Positions 1-8,302 of a DNA stretch of 64,000 bases are shown in pieces. Every line of letters starts with the position of its first letter. Within the stretch, counting starts at the first letter, position 1. The notes under the pieces are model-generated. The model saw only the letters and a program-made list of their open reading frames with translations, was not told the origin of the DNA and did no database searches. A program made the position numbers and the translations under genes. The stretch comes from Ogataea parapolymorpha DL-1. Lineage: Eukaryota; Ascomycota; Pichiomycetes; Pichiales; Pichiaceae. The stretch spans positions 62,001 through 126,000 of the forward strand of contig NC_027864.1 in the NCBI RefSeq assembly GCF_000187245.1, written 5' to 3'.

Positions 1-318
1 AACGTAGCCACCGGAATACTGCGGGTCGATCTCAGGAGCTTTCAGCAAGTTAGATAAATCTTCAGACATAATCTCATTACTGTGCGCACTGCGGTGAAAA
101 GAATCACCGTGGTTGGTTAGGTCGGGAATAAGGACGGGTGTCTGAAGATTATGTGCTAGGATTTTTGCAACATGACGATTCTGCTTTCGGTTTCCCAGTA
201 AGCCATGGAGCAAGACCAATGGAGGATTGGAACCAATTGACGTGGGACTGAACAAGTCGTACGCCAGCTTCCATTCTCCTCTTCCGGGAATGAATGTTTT
301 CTTCACAAGGCCAGACAT
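1..318 (-). CDS. Alpha/beta hydrolase, IMO32/EAT1-like, 3' part cut off by window edge
   Basis: The reverse strand opens with ATG at 318-316 and stays open for 106 codons to the window edge, so only the N-terminus is seen. The protein starts MSGLVKKTF and soon reaches LVLLHGLLGNRKQNRHVAK, the oxyanion-loop region (HG) of alpha/beta hydrolases, followed by a D-L-x-N-H-G-D-S stretch. HGLxG followed by D-L-x-N-x-G-x-S is typical of the mitochondrial hydrolase family with yeast Imo32, human ABHD11 and the ethanol acetyltransferase Eat1. The nucleophile elbow (GxSxG) lies outside the window, so I cannot separate hydrolase from acyltransferase. It is divergent from FIG1, with about 190 bp between the two ATGs. 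Confidence 0.7.
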   Translation of the reverse strand, partial: MSGLVKKTFIPGRGEWKLAYDLFSPTSIGSNPPLVLLHGLLGNRKQNRHVAKILAHNLQTPVLIPDLTNHGDSFHRSAHSNEIMSEDLSNLLKAPEIDPQYSGGYV

Positions 319-509
319 ATTTTTTCGAGAATTTGATTTCGAGCTCGATTTGTGTCAAACATGTATCAAGAGAAATCAAAAAGTGTTTGGTAACCTGAGA
401 ATCGACCTGTGTTATGATTATGGGACAGTTTCTACGAATAACTAGACACACTCTGCCAGTATATATGACCCAGCATAGACCGTAGTTGGAGTGCTACTCC
501 AAATACAAT

Positions 510-1358
510 ATGATTGTCTTCTTACTACGGAAAGGGCCGAAACTTTTGGTGTTCCTGCTACTTGTTGTCAACGTCTTCCTACTTGCCTTTCTGCTTGTGG
601 GCTGCACCAATTCCAGCTCGCAATACTCTAACGTTTACCTAATTGAGTACAAATTCAATCAGTCGTCTGCCTTTTACAGCAAGATAGAAAACGCGTATTC
701 AAACTCAAACAATGACGATCTGACCTCAATGAGAGTTTACGTCGGGTATCGCGGCATTTGTGTCAAAACAGACAATGCGACATCGTGCTCAACGAACTTC
801 GAGAATACAAACTACAAAGAGGCTTATCCGGGAGTCTCGCTCTACAACACGGACGCAAATTCAACTTCGTCTTCACTGAGCCTAGTGGACATGGCAGTTA
901 AATTCAACACCAAAGTGACACAACCTTACATCCTAATGGCCAGCTTGGTGTTAACTCTGTTTTTACTCGCAAGTTTGCTCTATGGGTGCATTCCTTTTCT
1001 ACCTTGGAAATGGGTGGCTTCGTATACGAGTTTTGCGTTGAGTTCCATATTATGCATTCTTTGGGGCATCGGCGGAATGTGGGTTGACGTCGCCGCCAAA
1101 TCAGGAGCCGTTCTTGGAGCCACGGCATCAATGACGATCATCGAAGCTTCAATTGGCCACAGAGCCGCAGCCATGATATGGTGCAGTTTCAGCTTTTACG
1201 TTGTTTCACTGGTGTGCACTTCTGTGGGATTGGGCAAACAAATTAGGAGCAAGCAAGAGTCATTGGAAAAAGATAGCAAAAGCTTGGCAAGTAGCATGCC
1301 GGGGGCTTTTGCAGGAAAAAATCCATTTACGTCTGGAAGGGTAAGGCAATTCGTGTAA
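510..1358 (+). CDS. FIG1: Fig1-family mating membrane protein
   Basis: A 282-residue four-pass membrane protein of the Fig1 family, which in yeasts supports pheromone-induced calcium influx and membrane fusion during mating. Hydrophobic segments lie at about residues 12-32, 138-160, 168-189 and 220-241. The first extracellular loop carries the family signature G-Y-x-G-I-C (79-84) with a second Cys at 93, in the GxxGxC...C arrangement that also resembles claudin-like proteins. The loop is rich in Ser and Asn, with several potential N-glycosylation sites. The open frame extends upstream only through a TTG, so the ATG at 510 is taken as the start. A small inverted repeat (TTGGAGT, 3-nt loop) at 486-502 sits just before it. 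Family assignment is firm; the role here is inferred. Confidence 0.82.
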   Translation: MIVFLLRKGPKLLVFLLLVVNVFLLAFLLVGCTNSSSQYSNVYLIEYKFNQSSAFYSKIENAYSNSNNDDLTSMRVYVGYRGICVKTDNATSCSTNFENTNYKEAYPGVSLYNTDANSTSSSLSLVDMAVKFNTKVTQPYILMASLVLTLFLLASLLYGCIPFLPWKWVASYTSFALSSILCILWGIGGMWVDVAAKSGAVLGATASMTIIEASIGHRAAAMIWCSFSFYVVSLVCTSVGLGKQIRSKQESLEKDSKSLASSMPGAFAGKNPFTSGRVRQFV

Positions 1359-1806
1359 ACTTCAAGAAATCAGTATTGTTTTTTCTCCCGCGAAATTGAG
1401 ATGGACAGGCATTTTTCCATAAACATGTTTGAGTATGGGGTAATTTTAGCAATCTGACCGTTGTCAAACACAACGGCTATAGTTTGTTTTTGAGGTATTG
1501 AATAAATGTGTATTTGCGAGGCTAGGCTCTAGGGCCGTGCTTTTTCAAAGCGACGTAGAACCGGTCAGCCGTAAAAATGTGTAGCCTTCTTCCGTCTCTA
1601 TTTTGCGTCCTCAACTTGAGCAATAAAAATTTTGCATGCTAGTGCTATTTTATATTATATCTTCTTTCACCTGAGCAGCTTAAATTGAGGTATCAACATA
1701 TTTCAGCCTAGGAAAGACAACTACGCATCTTGTCTTGCTAGAGAGATACTTGAAGACATTTGTTCACAGCTCGTTTTGGTGTTTTGTTGACTTAATACCA
1801 AGCAAG
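1359..1806. promoter_or_regulatory. FIG1 3' flank and promoter/leader of the MYB gene
   Basis: This 448-bp stretch holds the FIG1 3' end and the promoter and leader of the R2R3 MYB gene. The frame upstream of the MYB ATG (1807) stays open to a TTG at 1735 but has no ATG. The one conspicuous element is an inverted pair of CAACGG sequences at 1458-1476. No RNA gene was recognised. Confidence 0.6.
1458..1476. promoter_or_regulatory. Inverted pair of MYB-type CAACGG sites
   Basis: The sequence reads CCGTTGT, five bases, ACAACGG: a 7-bp inverted repeat. Each arm contains CAACGG, which fits the classical animal c-Myb consensus YAACKG. It lies about 330 bp upstream of the ATG of an R2R3 MYB gene, so autoregulation is possible. 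This is a motif match only. Confidence 0.4.
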
Positions 1807-3024
1807 ATGCCTCAGGAAAATCAGCATGTGGAAAAGGATTCCGGTGACGGAAATGGCAAGAATGGAGGGGTCCGACTCCGGCGTGGGCCGTGGTCTCCAG
1901 AAGAAGATAGCAAGCTCTTAGAGCTGGTGCGATTATACGGGGGCGAAAAGAACCTAAACTGGGTGAAGATATCTCAGGTTCTGCAGACCCGGACCGCGAA
2001 ACAGGCAAGGGAAAGGTATCATCAAAACCTCAAACCGTCACTCAACCGGACACCCATCACCCCAGAAGAAGGGAAATATATCGAGGAGCTGGTCCAAAAG
2101 TATGGCAAACGGTGGGCCGAAATTGCTAGACACCTCAATGGCCGCAGTGATAATGCGGTGAAAAACTGGTGGAACGGTGGTGCAAACCGAAGAAAGCGAG
2201 CATCTATCCAAGGACTTGATTCCAGCTCCTACGAGAAGCAAGAACCAAATTCTGCGGACGATAAGCCGATGGAGCAGCTCCCTTCATCAGAAGCAATTTT
2301 GCCTCTTCCAAAGCCAAGCGTGAATTTCAACGTCGGGATATTTGGAAGTGCGTCTGACGAAGTCCCTGCCCCCGCATTTCAGTCTATTAGGGCCGGAAGA
2401 AGTGCTTCCATGGACACCAGAGCTTACAACTACGAACACCTGCCCCCAATCCGAAAACGGAAACTAATAGATGACTATTCATCAGAGCCAATCCGCAGAC
2501 ACTCGGCCGCATCGATCGGATTATCAGAACATTCTGGTACTTCGAGCATCCACCATTTTAATCATATACCTCCGCTATCGGGAAACTCATCACCATACCC
2601 ATCTTCCCCGATGTCGCGACTTTCGTCCAGAAATTCATCCATCGTGTCGGCTGATTGTACACCGCTGACACACGTGAGTGACGGCAACTCCATCACTTCG
2701 AGAAGGTCGTCGATGTTCGCCAACGTGGAGATGATGACAGCAGCCCCCCAGTTCAAGAGTCCATCGCTGGCTCCTAGGAAATCTGCATCTGGAACCTCCT
2801 CACCACAATTTTTCAGTACTGCTAATAGTGGCAGCTACCACTCACCAAATTTGCCGCTAACGTCGTCCTGTGGCCCGCCAGCAAAGAAGGATATATTCAA
2901 GAAAGAATTTGACTTCGGAAAACCCGCGCTTAACAACAATTCAGCTAGCTCCGTTCTCCCTCAATCTTCTTCCGATGATGTTAAGAAAGACAAGGAGAAA
3001 ATGAGCATATCATTTTTAATTTGA
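1807..3024 (+). CDS. R2R3 MYB transcription factor, FlbD-like
   Basis: A 405-residue protein with two MYB repeats at the N-terminus (about residues 26-78 and 80-130). Repeat R2 has RRGPWSPEED with spaced Trp residues and RERYHQNLKPSLN; R3 has WAEIARHLNGRSDNAVKNWW. The stretches RERYHQNLKPSLN and GRSDNAVKNWWNG are nearly diagnostic of the FlbD group, which controls conidiation and development in Aspergillus. The remaining 270 residues are Ser/Pro-rich and low in complexity, with basic patches such as RKRKL that may serve nuclear import. The start is the first ATG in the frame. Targets in a yeast are unknown to me; S. cerevisiae has no obvious close counterpart. Confidence 0.85.
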   Translation: MPQENQHVEKDSGDGNGKNGGVRLRRGPWSPEEDSKLLELVRLYGGEKNLNWVKISQVLQTRTAKQARERYHQNLKPSLNRTPITPEEGKYIEELVQKYGKRWAEIARHLNGRSDNAVKNWWNGGANRRKRASIQGLDSSSYEKQEPNSADDKPMEQLPSSEAILPLPKPSVNFNVGIFGSASDEVPAPAFQSIRAGRSASMDTRAYNYEHLPPIRKRKLIDDYSSEPIRRHSAASIGLSEHSGTSSIHHFNHIPPLSGNSSPYPSSPMSRLSSRNSSIVSADCTPLTHVSDGNSITSRRSSMFANVEMMTAAPQFKSPSLAPRKSASGTSSPQFFSTANSGSYHSPNLPLTSSCGPPAKKDIFKKEFDFGKPALNNNSASSVLPQSSSDDVKKDKEKMSISFLI

Positions 3025-3058
3025 TGTATAACTACTATTACACTTACTTCTAAGTAAT

Positions 3059-3772
3059 TTAGCCTGGGAAAGGCAACACTAGCTTTCTTTCCACCTCTGT
3101 TTCTTTACCAACCTCTTCTTCACCCTCAAACTTCAAACGACAAGTTCCGTCCTTCTTGAATCCAATGACTTCTGCAGGATAGAATGTCGTTGTTTCCGGA
3201 TATCGTGCAAGAACTCTGTAGCCAACCGGGTAGTTTTTGAGTGACACCAAATCTTCTGCGGTGGGCATGAGGATGATTTCTTTCCAAGTACATTTGAAGA
3301 TTTGTCCATTCGGGTTGTTTTCATCAGGTTCAGGGTCTTTAACCTCAAATTTTATTTCGTTTAAAACCTTCAAGACCTCACACTGAATCCACTCTGCTCC
3401 TTTTTGTTTTGGCTTGAAGGCGACTTCCGATCCTACAACAACAGGCTCTGATGGATTATATGGGGACTGGTAATACGATCGACCAAATTTCTGTGTTTTG
3501 AGCTTGTTGCGTCTACCAACTGATCCATCATCAGCCTCGTTCCCGGGTACTTTAGCCTGTGATAGTAAGCCGTTCACATTGATCAATGCTGTATCCAAAA
3601 TGCGTTTTGTTTTCTCCAAATTCTCTTTATGCTTTACCACGATATCTCGATTTTGCAATTTCGCATCCTTCCCCTCAGCTGGCGCCAGCTCCAGGGGATC
3701 AAAGGAGTTAGTCTCATTTGCGTTGCAAGTGTCCTGAAGCGACGACACTACAACGTCCCAGTACCCCTCCAT
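3059..3772 (-). CDS. SGF29: SAGA subunit Sgf29, tandem Tudor H3K4me reader
   Basis: A 237-residue protein with a helical N-terminal half and a C-terminal SGF29 domain of two Tudor folds (about residues 112-170 and 183-234). Recognisable pieces are VVVGSEVAFKPKQ and ARYPETTTFYPAEV; the second supplies the aromatic residues (Y191, F197, Y198) that build the methyl-lysine pocket. In yeast, Sgf29 ties the SAGA acetyltransferase module to H3K4me2/3. Its length is close to the S. cerevisiae protein (259 residues). It is divergent from MRP7, with 127 bp between ATGs, and convergent with the MYB gene (34 bp between stops). Confidence 0.92.
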   Translation of the reverse strand: MEGYWDVVVSSLQDTCNANETNSFDPLELAPAEGKDAKLQNRDIVVKHKENLEKTKRILDTALINVNGLLSQAKVPGNEADDGSVGRRNKLKTQKFGRSYYQSPYNPSEPVVVGSEVAFKPKQKGAEWIQCEVLKVLNEIKFEVKDPEPDENNPNGQIFKCTWKEIILMPTAEDLVSLKNYPVGYRVLARYPETTTFYPAEVIGFKKDGTCRLKFEGEEEVGKETEVERKLVLPFPG

Positions 3773-3853
3773 GAATAATGGTCTTAGTGGTTTTCTACTA
3801 TTTTTGAGTTCCGCATTCTCAGTCGCGCCGATCGGCCCTCTCCCATCTAGTGT

Positions 3854-3864
3854 TGAAAAATTTT
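3854..3864 (+). promoter_or_regulatory. RRPE / AATTTT growth element upstream of MRP7
   Basis: An exact TGAAAAATTTT lies 36 bp upstream of the MRP7 ATG, in the promoter shared with SGF29. This is the ribosomal RNA processing element core. The AATTTT element is reported upstream of mitochondrial ribosomal protein genes in yeasts that did not undergo the whole-genome duplication. Confidence 0.5.
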
Positions 3865-3899
3865 AGTCAACGACATTCAACTTCGAAAATCACAGCATA

Positions 3900-5030
3900 A
3901 TGTTCTCATCCAAGATAGTCTCTCTGGTATGCGACAGAGTGAAGACTTCACTTTCTGTTGGACACCAGTCCATCTTTCAGGTTAGAACTGCTACGAAAAG
4001 AGCAGGTGGTTCCAGAACGCATATGAAAGATTCTGCTGGTAGACGTCTTGGCCCTAAAAAACACGAGGGGGAATCCGTCAATGTCGGAGAGATCATTATG
4101 AGGCAACGTGGAACAAAATGGTACCCGGGTGAGAACGCCGGAATTGGAAAAGACCACACCATTTTCGCTCTAGAACCGGGATTTGTTAGATACTATCTTG
4201 ATCCTTTCCATCCGAAGCGCAAATTCATCGGAGTCGTGTTGAGTGAAGGTGATAAGTTGCCATACCCTCACTTTGACCCAAGAAAGAGAAGATTTGGCCG
4301 TCATATAATAAAGAAGCCTGAGGCAGCCGAAGCCGAGCTCGAGTTTCAAAGCCGTAAAGAGTCTCAAATCCTTCCTGAATTGTTGAAAGGTGCTGAAGAA
4401 CGTCAACAGAAACGCGAAGCCAGACTGATCCAGCTAAAAGACCAGCTTTCTCAATTTATTGAGTTGGAGTCAGAGGAACTAAAGAACCTGGCTGCTGGTA
4501 GATTGCTTCAAATTGACAGATTCTTGAGAGGTGGAAAGTCGCAGGAAGACGCTCAATTCCATACCACCTACAATCATCTATATGACTTGAAGTTGCAGCT
4601 ACGCAGAAACGAGATTTCGCAAGAGCAGTACGACACTTTGTCGAGCCAATACAAGTCATTAGCTGAGTCGGTGGACTCCAATATCATGTTCGATGCATTC
4701 TTTGAGCTCTGTGCGTACAAAACCCCAGAAACAATTAAATCAAACCAAGACGCTGCCATTGCTGAGCTCGATAAACTGGTGATTCCTAACCAACCTCGCA
4801 CGAAAGAATTGAAAGAACAAGTATATGCTATTCTCAGAAGCCAGGACAATTGCTTCACTCTTTCCCAGCAATTAGCTCTGAAACGCAAATATTTGAAACC
4901 TGTGCTGCCTGAGGTGGATGGACTGGTGTTAGACAAACCGGATAAGAAAGCTGTCGCTATCACAAGAATTAATTACGAGACACGCAGGATCGAAACCGTG
5001 TATCGTCCGAAGGAGGCGTTCTTACCATAA
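3900..5030 (+). CDS. MRP7: Mitochondrial large ribosomal subunit protein bL27m
   Basis: A 376-residue protein beginning with a basic, Arg/Ser-containing mitochondrial presequence. It is followed by the bacterial L27 core at about residues 33-115, with [21 protein letters not shown] and later [21 protein letters not shown] (RGTKxxPGxNVGxGKDHTLFA in bacteria). The long C-terminal extension of about 260 residues is charged and probably helical. The S. cerevisiae orthologue Mrp7 has the same plan and size (371 residues). bL27 sits near the peptidyl transferase centre of the mitoribosome. It is convergent with the MoaE gene, with 17 bp between stop codons. Confidence 0.93.
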   Translation: MFSSKIVSLVCDRVKTSLSVGHQSIFQVRTATKRAGGSRTHMKDSAGRRLGPKKHEGESVNVGEIIMRQRGTKWYPGENAGIGKDHTIFALEPGFVRYYLDPFHPKRKFIGVVLSEGDKLPYPHFDPRKRRFGRHIIKKPEAAEAELEFQSRKESQILPELLKGAEERQQKREARLIQLKDQLSQFIELESEELKNLAAGRLLQIDRFLRGGKSQEDAQFHTTYNHLYDLKLQLRRNEISQEQYDTLSSQYKSLAESVDSNIMFDAFFELCAYKTPETIKSNQDAAIAELDKLVIPNQPRTKELKEQVYAILRSQDNCFTLSQQLALKRKYLKPVLPEVDGLVLDKPDKKAVAITRINYETRRIETVYRPKEAFLP

Positions 5031-5047
5031 CTGTACATAAATAACTA

Positions 5048-5494
5048 TTAGGTGCGACTAAGCACGTTAGAAACGTCATTCTCTTTGTAGACACTATCTC
5101 CGTCCGCGTACTTTTCGATCTTCCAGATTTCTGCCCTTTCCTTGACTTTCTCCAATACCCACTCTCCACAAAGCCACCCTTCTTTTCGATGTGTTGAACT
5201 GACGGCAATCATAACGGACTCTGTAGCTACTGGAACCACGCCTGTGCGGTGCACAATTGCTATCTTATGAACACTCTGAAATTTGGCTTTCGCCTCGTGG
5301 GCGATGGACTCGAGAGTTTTGATCGCCAACCTTGGATGCGCCTCGTATGCGAGAGATACAACCTCCTTGCCTTCAAACGTATTTCTTGTTGTGCCTCCAA
5401 AATACACAATTGCTCCCGCTTGAGGATGCCGAACATAATTAAGCACCTCAGCCGAATCCAGCGGCTTATCAGTAATATCTACAAAGATGGACAT
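5048..5494 (-). CDS. Molybdopterin synthase catalytic (large) subunit, MoaE/MOCS2B
   Basis: A 148-residue MoaE-family protein. Together with the small MoaD-type sulfur carrier it inserts the dithiolene sulfurs that convert precursor Z (cPMP) to molybdopterin. Signature pieces are GAIVYFGGTTR, HRTGVVPVATESV, SSTHR and the catalytic-lysine region IWKIEKY. The frame is open upstream only through GTG; ATG at 5494 (MSIFVD) gives the usual family length. S. cerevisiae lacks this pathway, so the gene marks a yeast with molybdenum cofactor, as in nitrate-assimilating Ogataea. The MoaD partner is not in the window. FAD1 and RIB2 follow upstream on the same strand. Confidence 0.92.
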   Translation of the reverse strand: MSIFVDITDKPLDSAEVLNYVRHPQAGAIVYFGGTTRNTFEGKEVVSLAYEAHPRLAIKTLESIAHEAKAKFQSVHKIAIVHRTGVVPVATESVMIAVSSTHRKEGWLCGEWVLEKVKERAEIWKIEKYADGDSVYKENDVSNVLSRT

Positions 5495-5563
5495 TAATTT
5501 ACAAGAATAATTTTTCAGCACTCTACGATGCGTTATATTCGTGAACCATTACTCATTCATTAA

Positions 5564-6403
5564 CTATAACTTCTCTTCGGGTCTGTTTTCCCGTGAATCT
5601 AATTCTTTCTTGTCACACCGACTAAGCCGTTCGTGACAATCGTCGTCCAGCATGTATGCCGGCAAGTACTTGTCCCCAAGCCTGAGAAGCGGGTTTTTTA
5701 TCGTATTGTCTATTCCACCTATGGAGGTGTATCCCTGATCATATAGTGAGCAGTATTCGATGTTAGTTGCCTTAATGAAATACCAGATTTCGCAGTACGT
5801 CCAATCAAGCACCGGGTTGATTCTGTAAAATGCGGGCCATCCATGATCCGTATGCTGGATATAGGCCAGGTTTTCTCCGTATGGGTCGATTCGGCGGATC
5901 CCGACGGCAATAGCTTTGATTTTCGGATTTTGATCGAGATATTTCTGAAATCCACCTTTCATTTGGTCCTTGATTTTTGTAAGCGAGAGTTGGTATTTGA
6001 TTACGGATGAGTACAGGAATTCGTCTTGCTCTTGAAAGCCGATCTCGTTGTTAATGTAGACACTTGATATTTTATTGCTTTTGAGCTCAAGTAGTTGGTT
6101 TTCATATTTTTCATAGATGGCAGCCAAATAGATTACCAGCATCACCAAACAATCTTTCCCTCCATTATAGCTTATTGATAGCTCTTCCAAACTGTACTTG
6201 TCTAGCGCCTGGGCAAAAATTCGCATACTTTTTACCACCTGTTCTTGAGTCTTTTGGTGAAGCTTATCGTCATTATGGAAATCAGGATAAGGGCTAACGA
6301 CCCTCAAACCTTTGTTGGCTTTAGGGTAAGGAACTTTCAGCGCAAGAAAGTCAGCCACCAATGAGTGGCACTCCCGACAGATATCCACTATTGCCGATGG
6401 CAT
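5564..6403 (-). CDS. FAD1: FAD synthetase (FMN adenylyltransferase)
   Basis: A 279-residue FAD synthetase of the PAPS-reductase-like fold, which joins FMN and ATP to make FAD. The nucleotide loop SYNGGKDCLV is at about 78-87. The motif GIRRIDPYGENL (169-179), followed by a HTDHGWPAFYRINPVLDW region, matches eukaryotic FAD synthases. The S. cerevisiae protein is 306 residues. There is no fused molybdopterin-binding domain such as animal FLAD1 carries. The ATG at 6403 is the only sensible start. It lies 135 bp downstream of RIB2, which supplies an earlier step of flavin synthesis, and 69 bp upstream of the MoaE gene; all three share a strand. Confidence 0.93.
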   Translation of the reverse strand: MPSAIVDICRECHSLVADFLALKVPYPKANKGLRVVSPYPDFHNDDKLHQKTQEQVVKSMRIFAQALDKYSLEELSISYNGGKDCLVMLVIYLAAIYEKYENQLLELKSNKISSVYINNEIGFQEQDEFLYSSVIKYQLSLTKIKDQMKGGFQKYLDQNPKIKAIAVGIRRIDPYGENLAYIQHTDHGWPAFYRINPVLDWTYCEIWYFIKATNIEYCSLYDQGYTSIGGIDNTIKNPLLRLGDKYLPAYMLDDDCHERLSRCDKKELDSRENRPEEKL

Positions 6404-6538
6404 TTTGTATTTTGAGAAGGAGGATTCTCTTCAGGAGACTAAGCGTATTTATTATGTTTTCCAGAAACATTTTTTTCGGCTACGCAGTTTTTCTGTGGGG
6501 CAAGATGTTGCGGAGTTATTTGCGAGTCGCTACATACA

Positions 6539-8248
6539 CTATTTCGTCTCCTTATGGCCCCGCTTTGCAACCTCGAGACTCTTTTCTGCGTATCCGGGCA
6601 CCTGGATGTATAATATACCTGCCTCCTCCAGCTTTTTGCGAGAGACATTCTCGGAAATAAAAGTATTTGGTTCCATAACTCCGACATAGCAGGTTGTAAA
6701 ACAATCTTTGTAATCGAGAATCCGATCCAGACAGGGTTTATTACCGCTCAAGCGCTCGCTGCATGGCTCCATCGTAGTGTAGATCTCACAGCCCGGCGGC
6801 AGAGTTCGAGACCCTGTTTTCTCGAAATATTTTTCCATGGCACACTGTTCTGCATGCGTATTGCCTTCCAGCTCTCTCGTATGACCAGTAGAAATCACCT
6901 CGCCACCACACGTAATGACTGCTCCCACGCGGAATGCGCTATCGATCTGCGGGCATTTCTCTGCCTGCTCTAGGGCAAGAGCCATATACTTTTTTTGTGT
7001 CTCCACGGCCCATTCCGGAAGCTCTGTTTGGTAAGACCACCCATTTTTCTGTGATGAGCTATATTTATAAGCATGCAAGTAGAGGTCCAGGTCGTTAGGC
7101 CCAGGGTCGGAGTACAACTCACCGCCGCAGTCGCTGCAAAATTGGCCGGTGGATTGTATCTCGCCGTCATCATTAGGATGTAGCCAGCTGGTGGCAGGCT
7201 CGGTTTTGCCAATTTTGGATAATTTTTCCGCAATAGCATCAATGTCAAAATCAGCACCTTTTCCTAAACTTGGCCCCCAAATCTTGGGAGATGAGTACAA
7301 CGGGTCATTCACTATAGGGTGACCAAGGTATTGTAGATGAACTCTGATCTGGTGGGTGCGTCCAGTTAGTGGCTTGCAGATCACCAAGCTTGTGACACCG
7401 TCGTACGAGAGTCTTTTGAACACTGTCTTGGCTTCCTTTCCATTTTCACGATCAACAATATTGAATGCAATCCTAGGATCTACTGTTCTCAAAGGTTCCT
7501 CGCAGACAATTTCTCGTTGTGCAGGAAACTCGCCAACCACCTTGGCAATGTACTCTTTGGAGACTTCTCTTTCGCGCATTTGTTTGACCATCTTCTCTGC
7601 CCCCGCGGCAGTCTTGCCCAAAAACATCAACCCGCTCGTCAATCTGTCAAGTCTATTACAAGGATGAGCCTTGATTCCCATTTCTCTTTCTAAAATAAAA
7701 GTAACGGTGTTATGGCGATACCGTCCTGTAGGATGAACAGGTATTCCAGATGGTTTGTCAATCACCACCAATTCATCATCCTCATGGACAATTTTCACAG
7801 GTCTTGAGGTGACAGGAGGCTCGTGACGATGCATTCTGTGCGAAATCAAATCGCCATTTTTCAAGATTGTATCTATATTGGCAACTTTTTCATTAATTGT
7901 CACCCTGCCCTTTTCTAATGCATTTCGATAATAGCTTTTCGGATGTAACCGAAATTCGTGTGCGAATACGTCCAGAATATTTCGATCTATCCATCGCTGC
8001 TTACAGTGGGTCATGTACGTGAAGTAGTAGGGCCTCAGTCTCCGAACAGGGCCGTCTATGCTGTACACTGCATCATCTTCCTCTTCTTTTATGGTCTTAT
8101 TCAAGGGTATGTCTGTCAAGTTCTCAGCGTTCTTGTCTCCTCCAAGCTGTTCGTATGCAGACTTCTGTGCTGCATCCTGATATACCTGGCGAACTCGAAA
8201 CCCTTTGCCGTCAACTTTGCGAAGTTTATTCGGTTGTTCAGAAGCCAT
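6539..8248 (-). CDS. RIB2: Bifunctional DRAP deaminase / tRNA pseudouridine synthase Rib2
   Basis: A protein of about 569 residues joining an RluA-type pseudouridine synthase to a deaminase. The first domain shows HRHEPPV, VVIDKPSGIPVHPTGRY and NRLDRLTSGL, with the catalytic Asp near residue 201. The second shows HAEQCAMEKY (about 465-474) and PCSERLSGNKPC (about 495-506), the zinc ligands and glutamate of the riboflavin-pathway deaminase. In yeast it deaminates the reduced pyrimidine intermediate of riboflavin synthesis and modifies position 32 of cytoplasmic tRNAs. I chose ATG 8248 for its better context (A at -3, G at +4); an in-frame ATG at 8269 would add MFRALYR. The divergent PGS1 ATG is only 54 bp away. 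Confidence 0.93.
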   Translation of the reverse strand: MASEQPNKLRKVDGKGFRVRQVYQDAAQKSAYEQLGGDKNAENLTDIPLNKTIKEEEDDAVYSIDGPVRRLRPYYFTYMTHCKQRWIDRNILDVFAHEFRLHPKSYYRNALEKGRVTINEKVANIDTILKNGDLISHRMHRHEPPVTSRPVKIVHEDDELVVIDKPSGIPVHPTGRYRHNTVTFILEREMGIKAHPCNRLDRLTSGLMFLGKTAAGAEKMVKQMREREVSKEYIAKVVGEFPAQREIVCEEPLRTVDPRIAFNIVDRENGKEAKTVFKRLSYDGVTSLVICKPLTGRTHQIRVHLQYLGHPIVNDPLYSSPKIWGPSLGKGADFDIDAIAEKLSKIGKTEPATSWLHPNDDGEIQSTGQFCSDCGGELYSDPGPNDLDLYLHAYKYSSSQKNGWSYQTELPEWAVETQKKYMALALEQAEKCPQIDSAFRVGAVITCGGEVISTGHTRELEGNTHAEQCAMEKYFEKTGSRTLPPGCEIYTTMEPCSERLSGNKPCLDRILDYKDCFTTCYVGVMEPNTFISENVSRKKLEEAGILYIQVPGYAEKSLEVAKRGHKETK

Positions 8249-8302
8249 CCTGTAGAGCGCTCTGAACATGAAAAATTTCCACCAATTTTTTACCAAGTTC
8301 CC

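Noticed and set aside
7958..8302. N-terminal extension of PGS1 by 115 codons
   Set aside because: It lies wholly over RIB2 coding sequence on the other strand, and the family start with a mitochondrial presequence fits ATG 8303.
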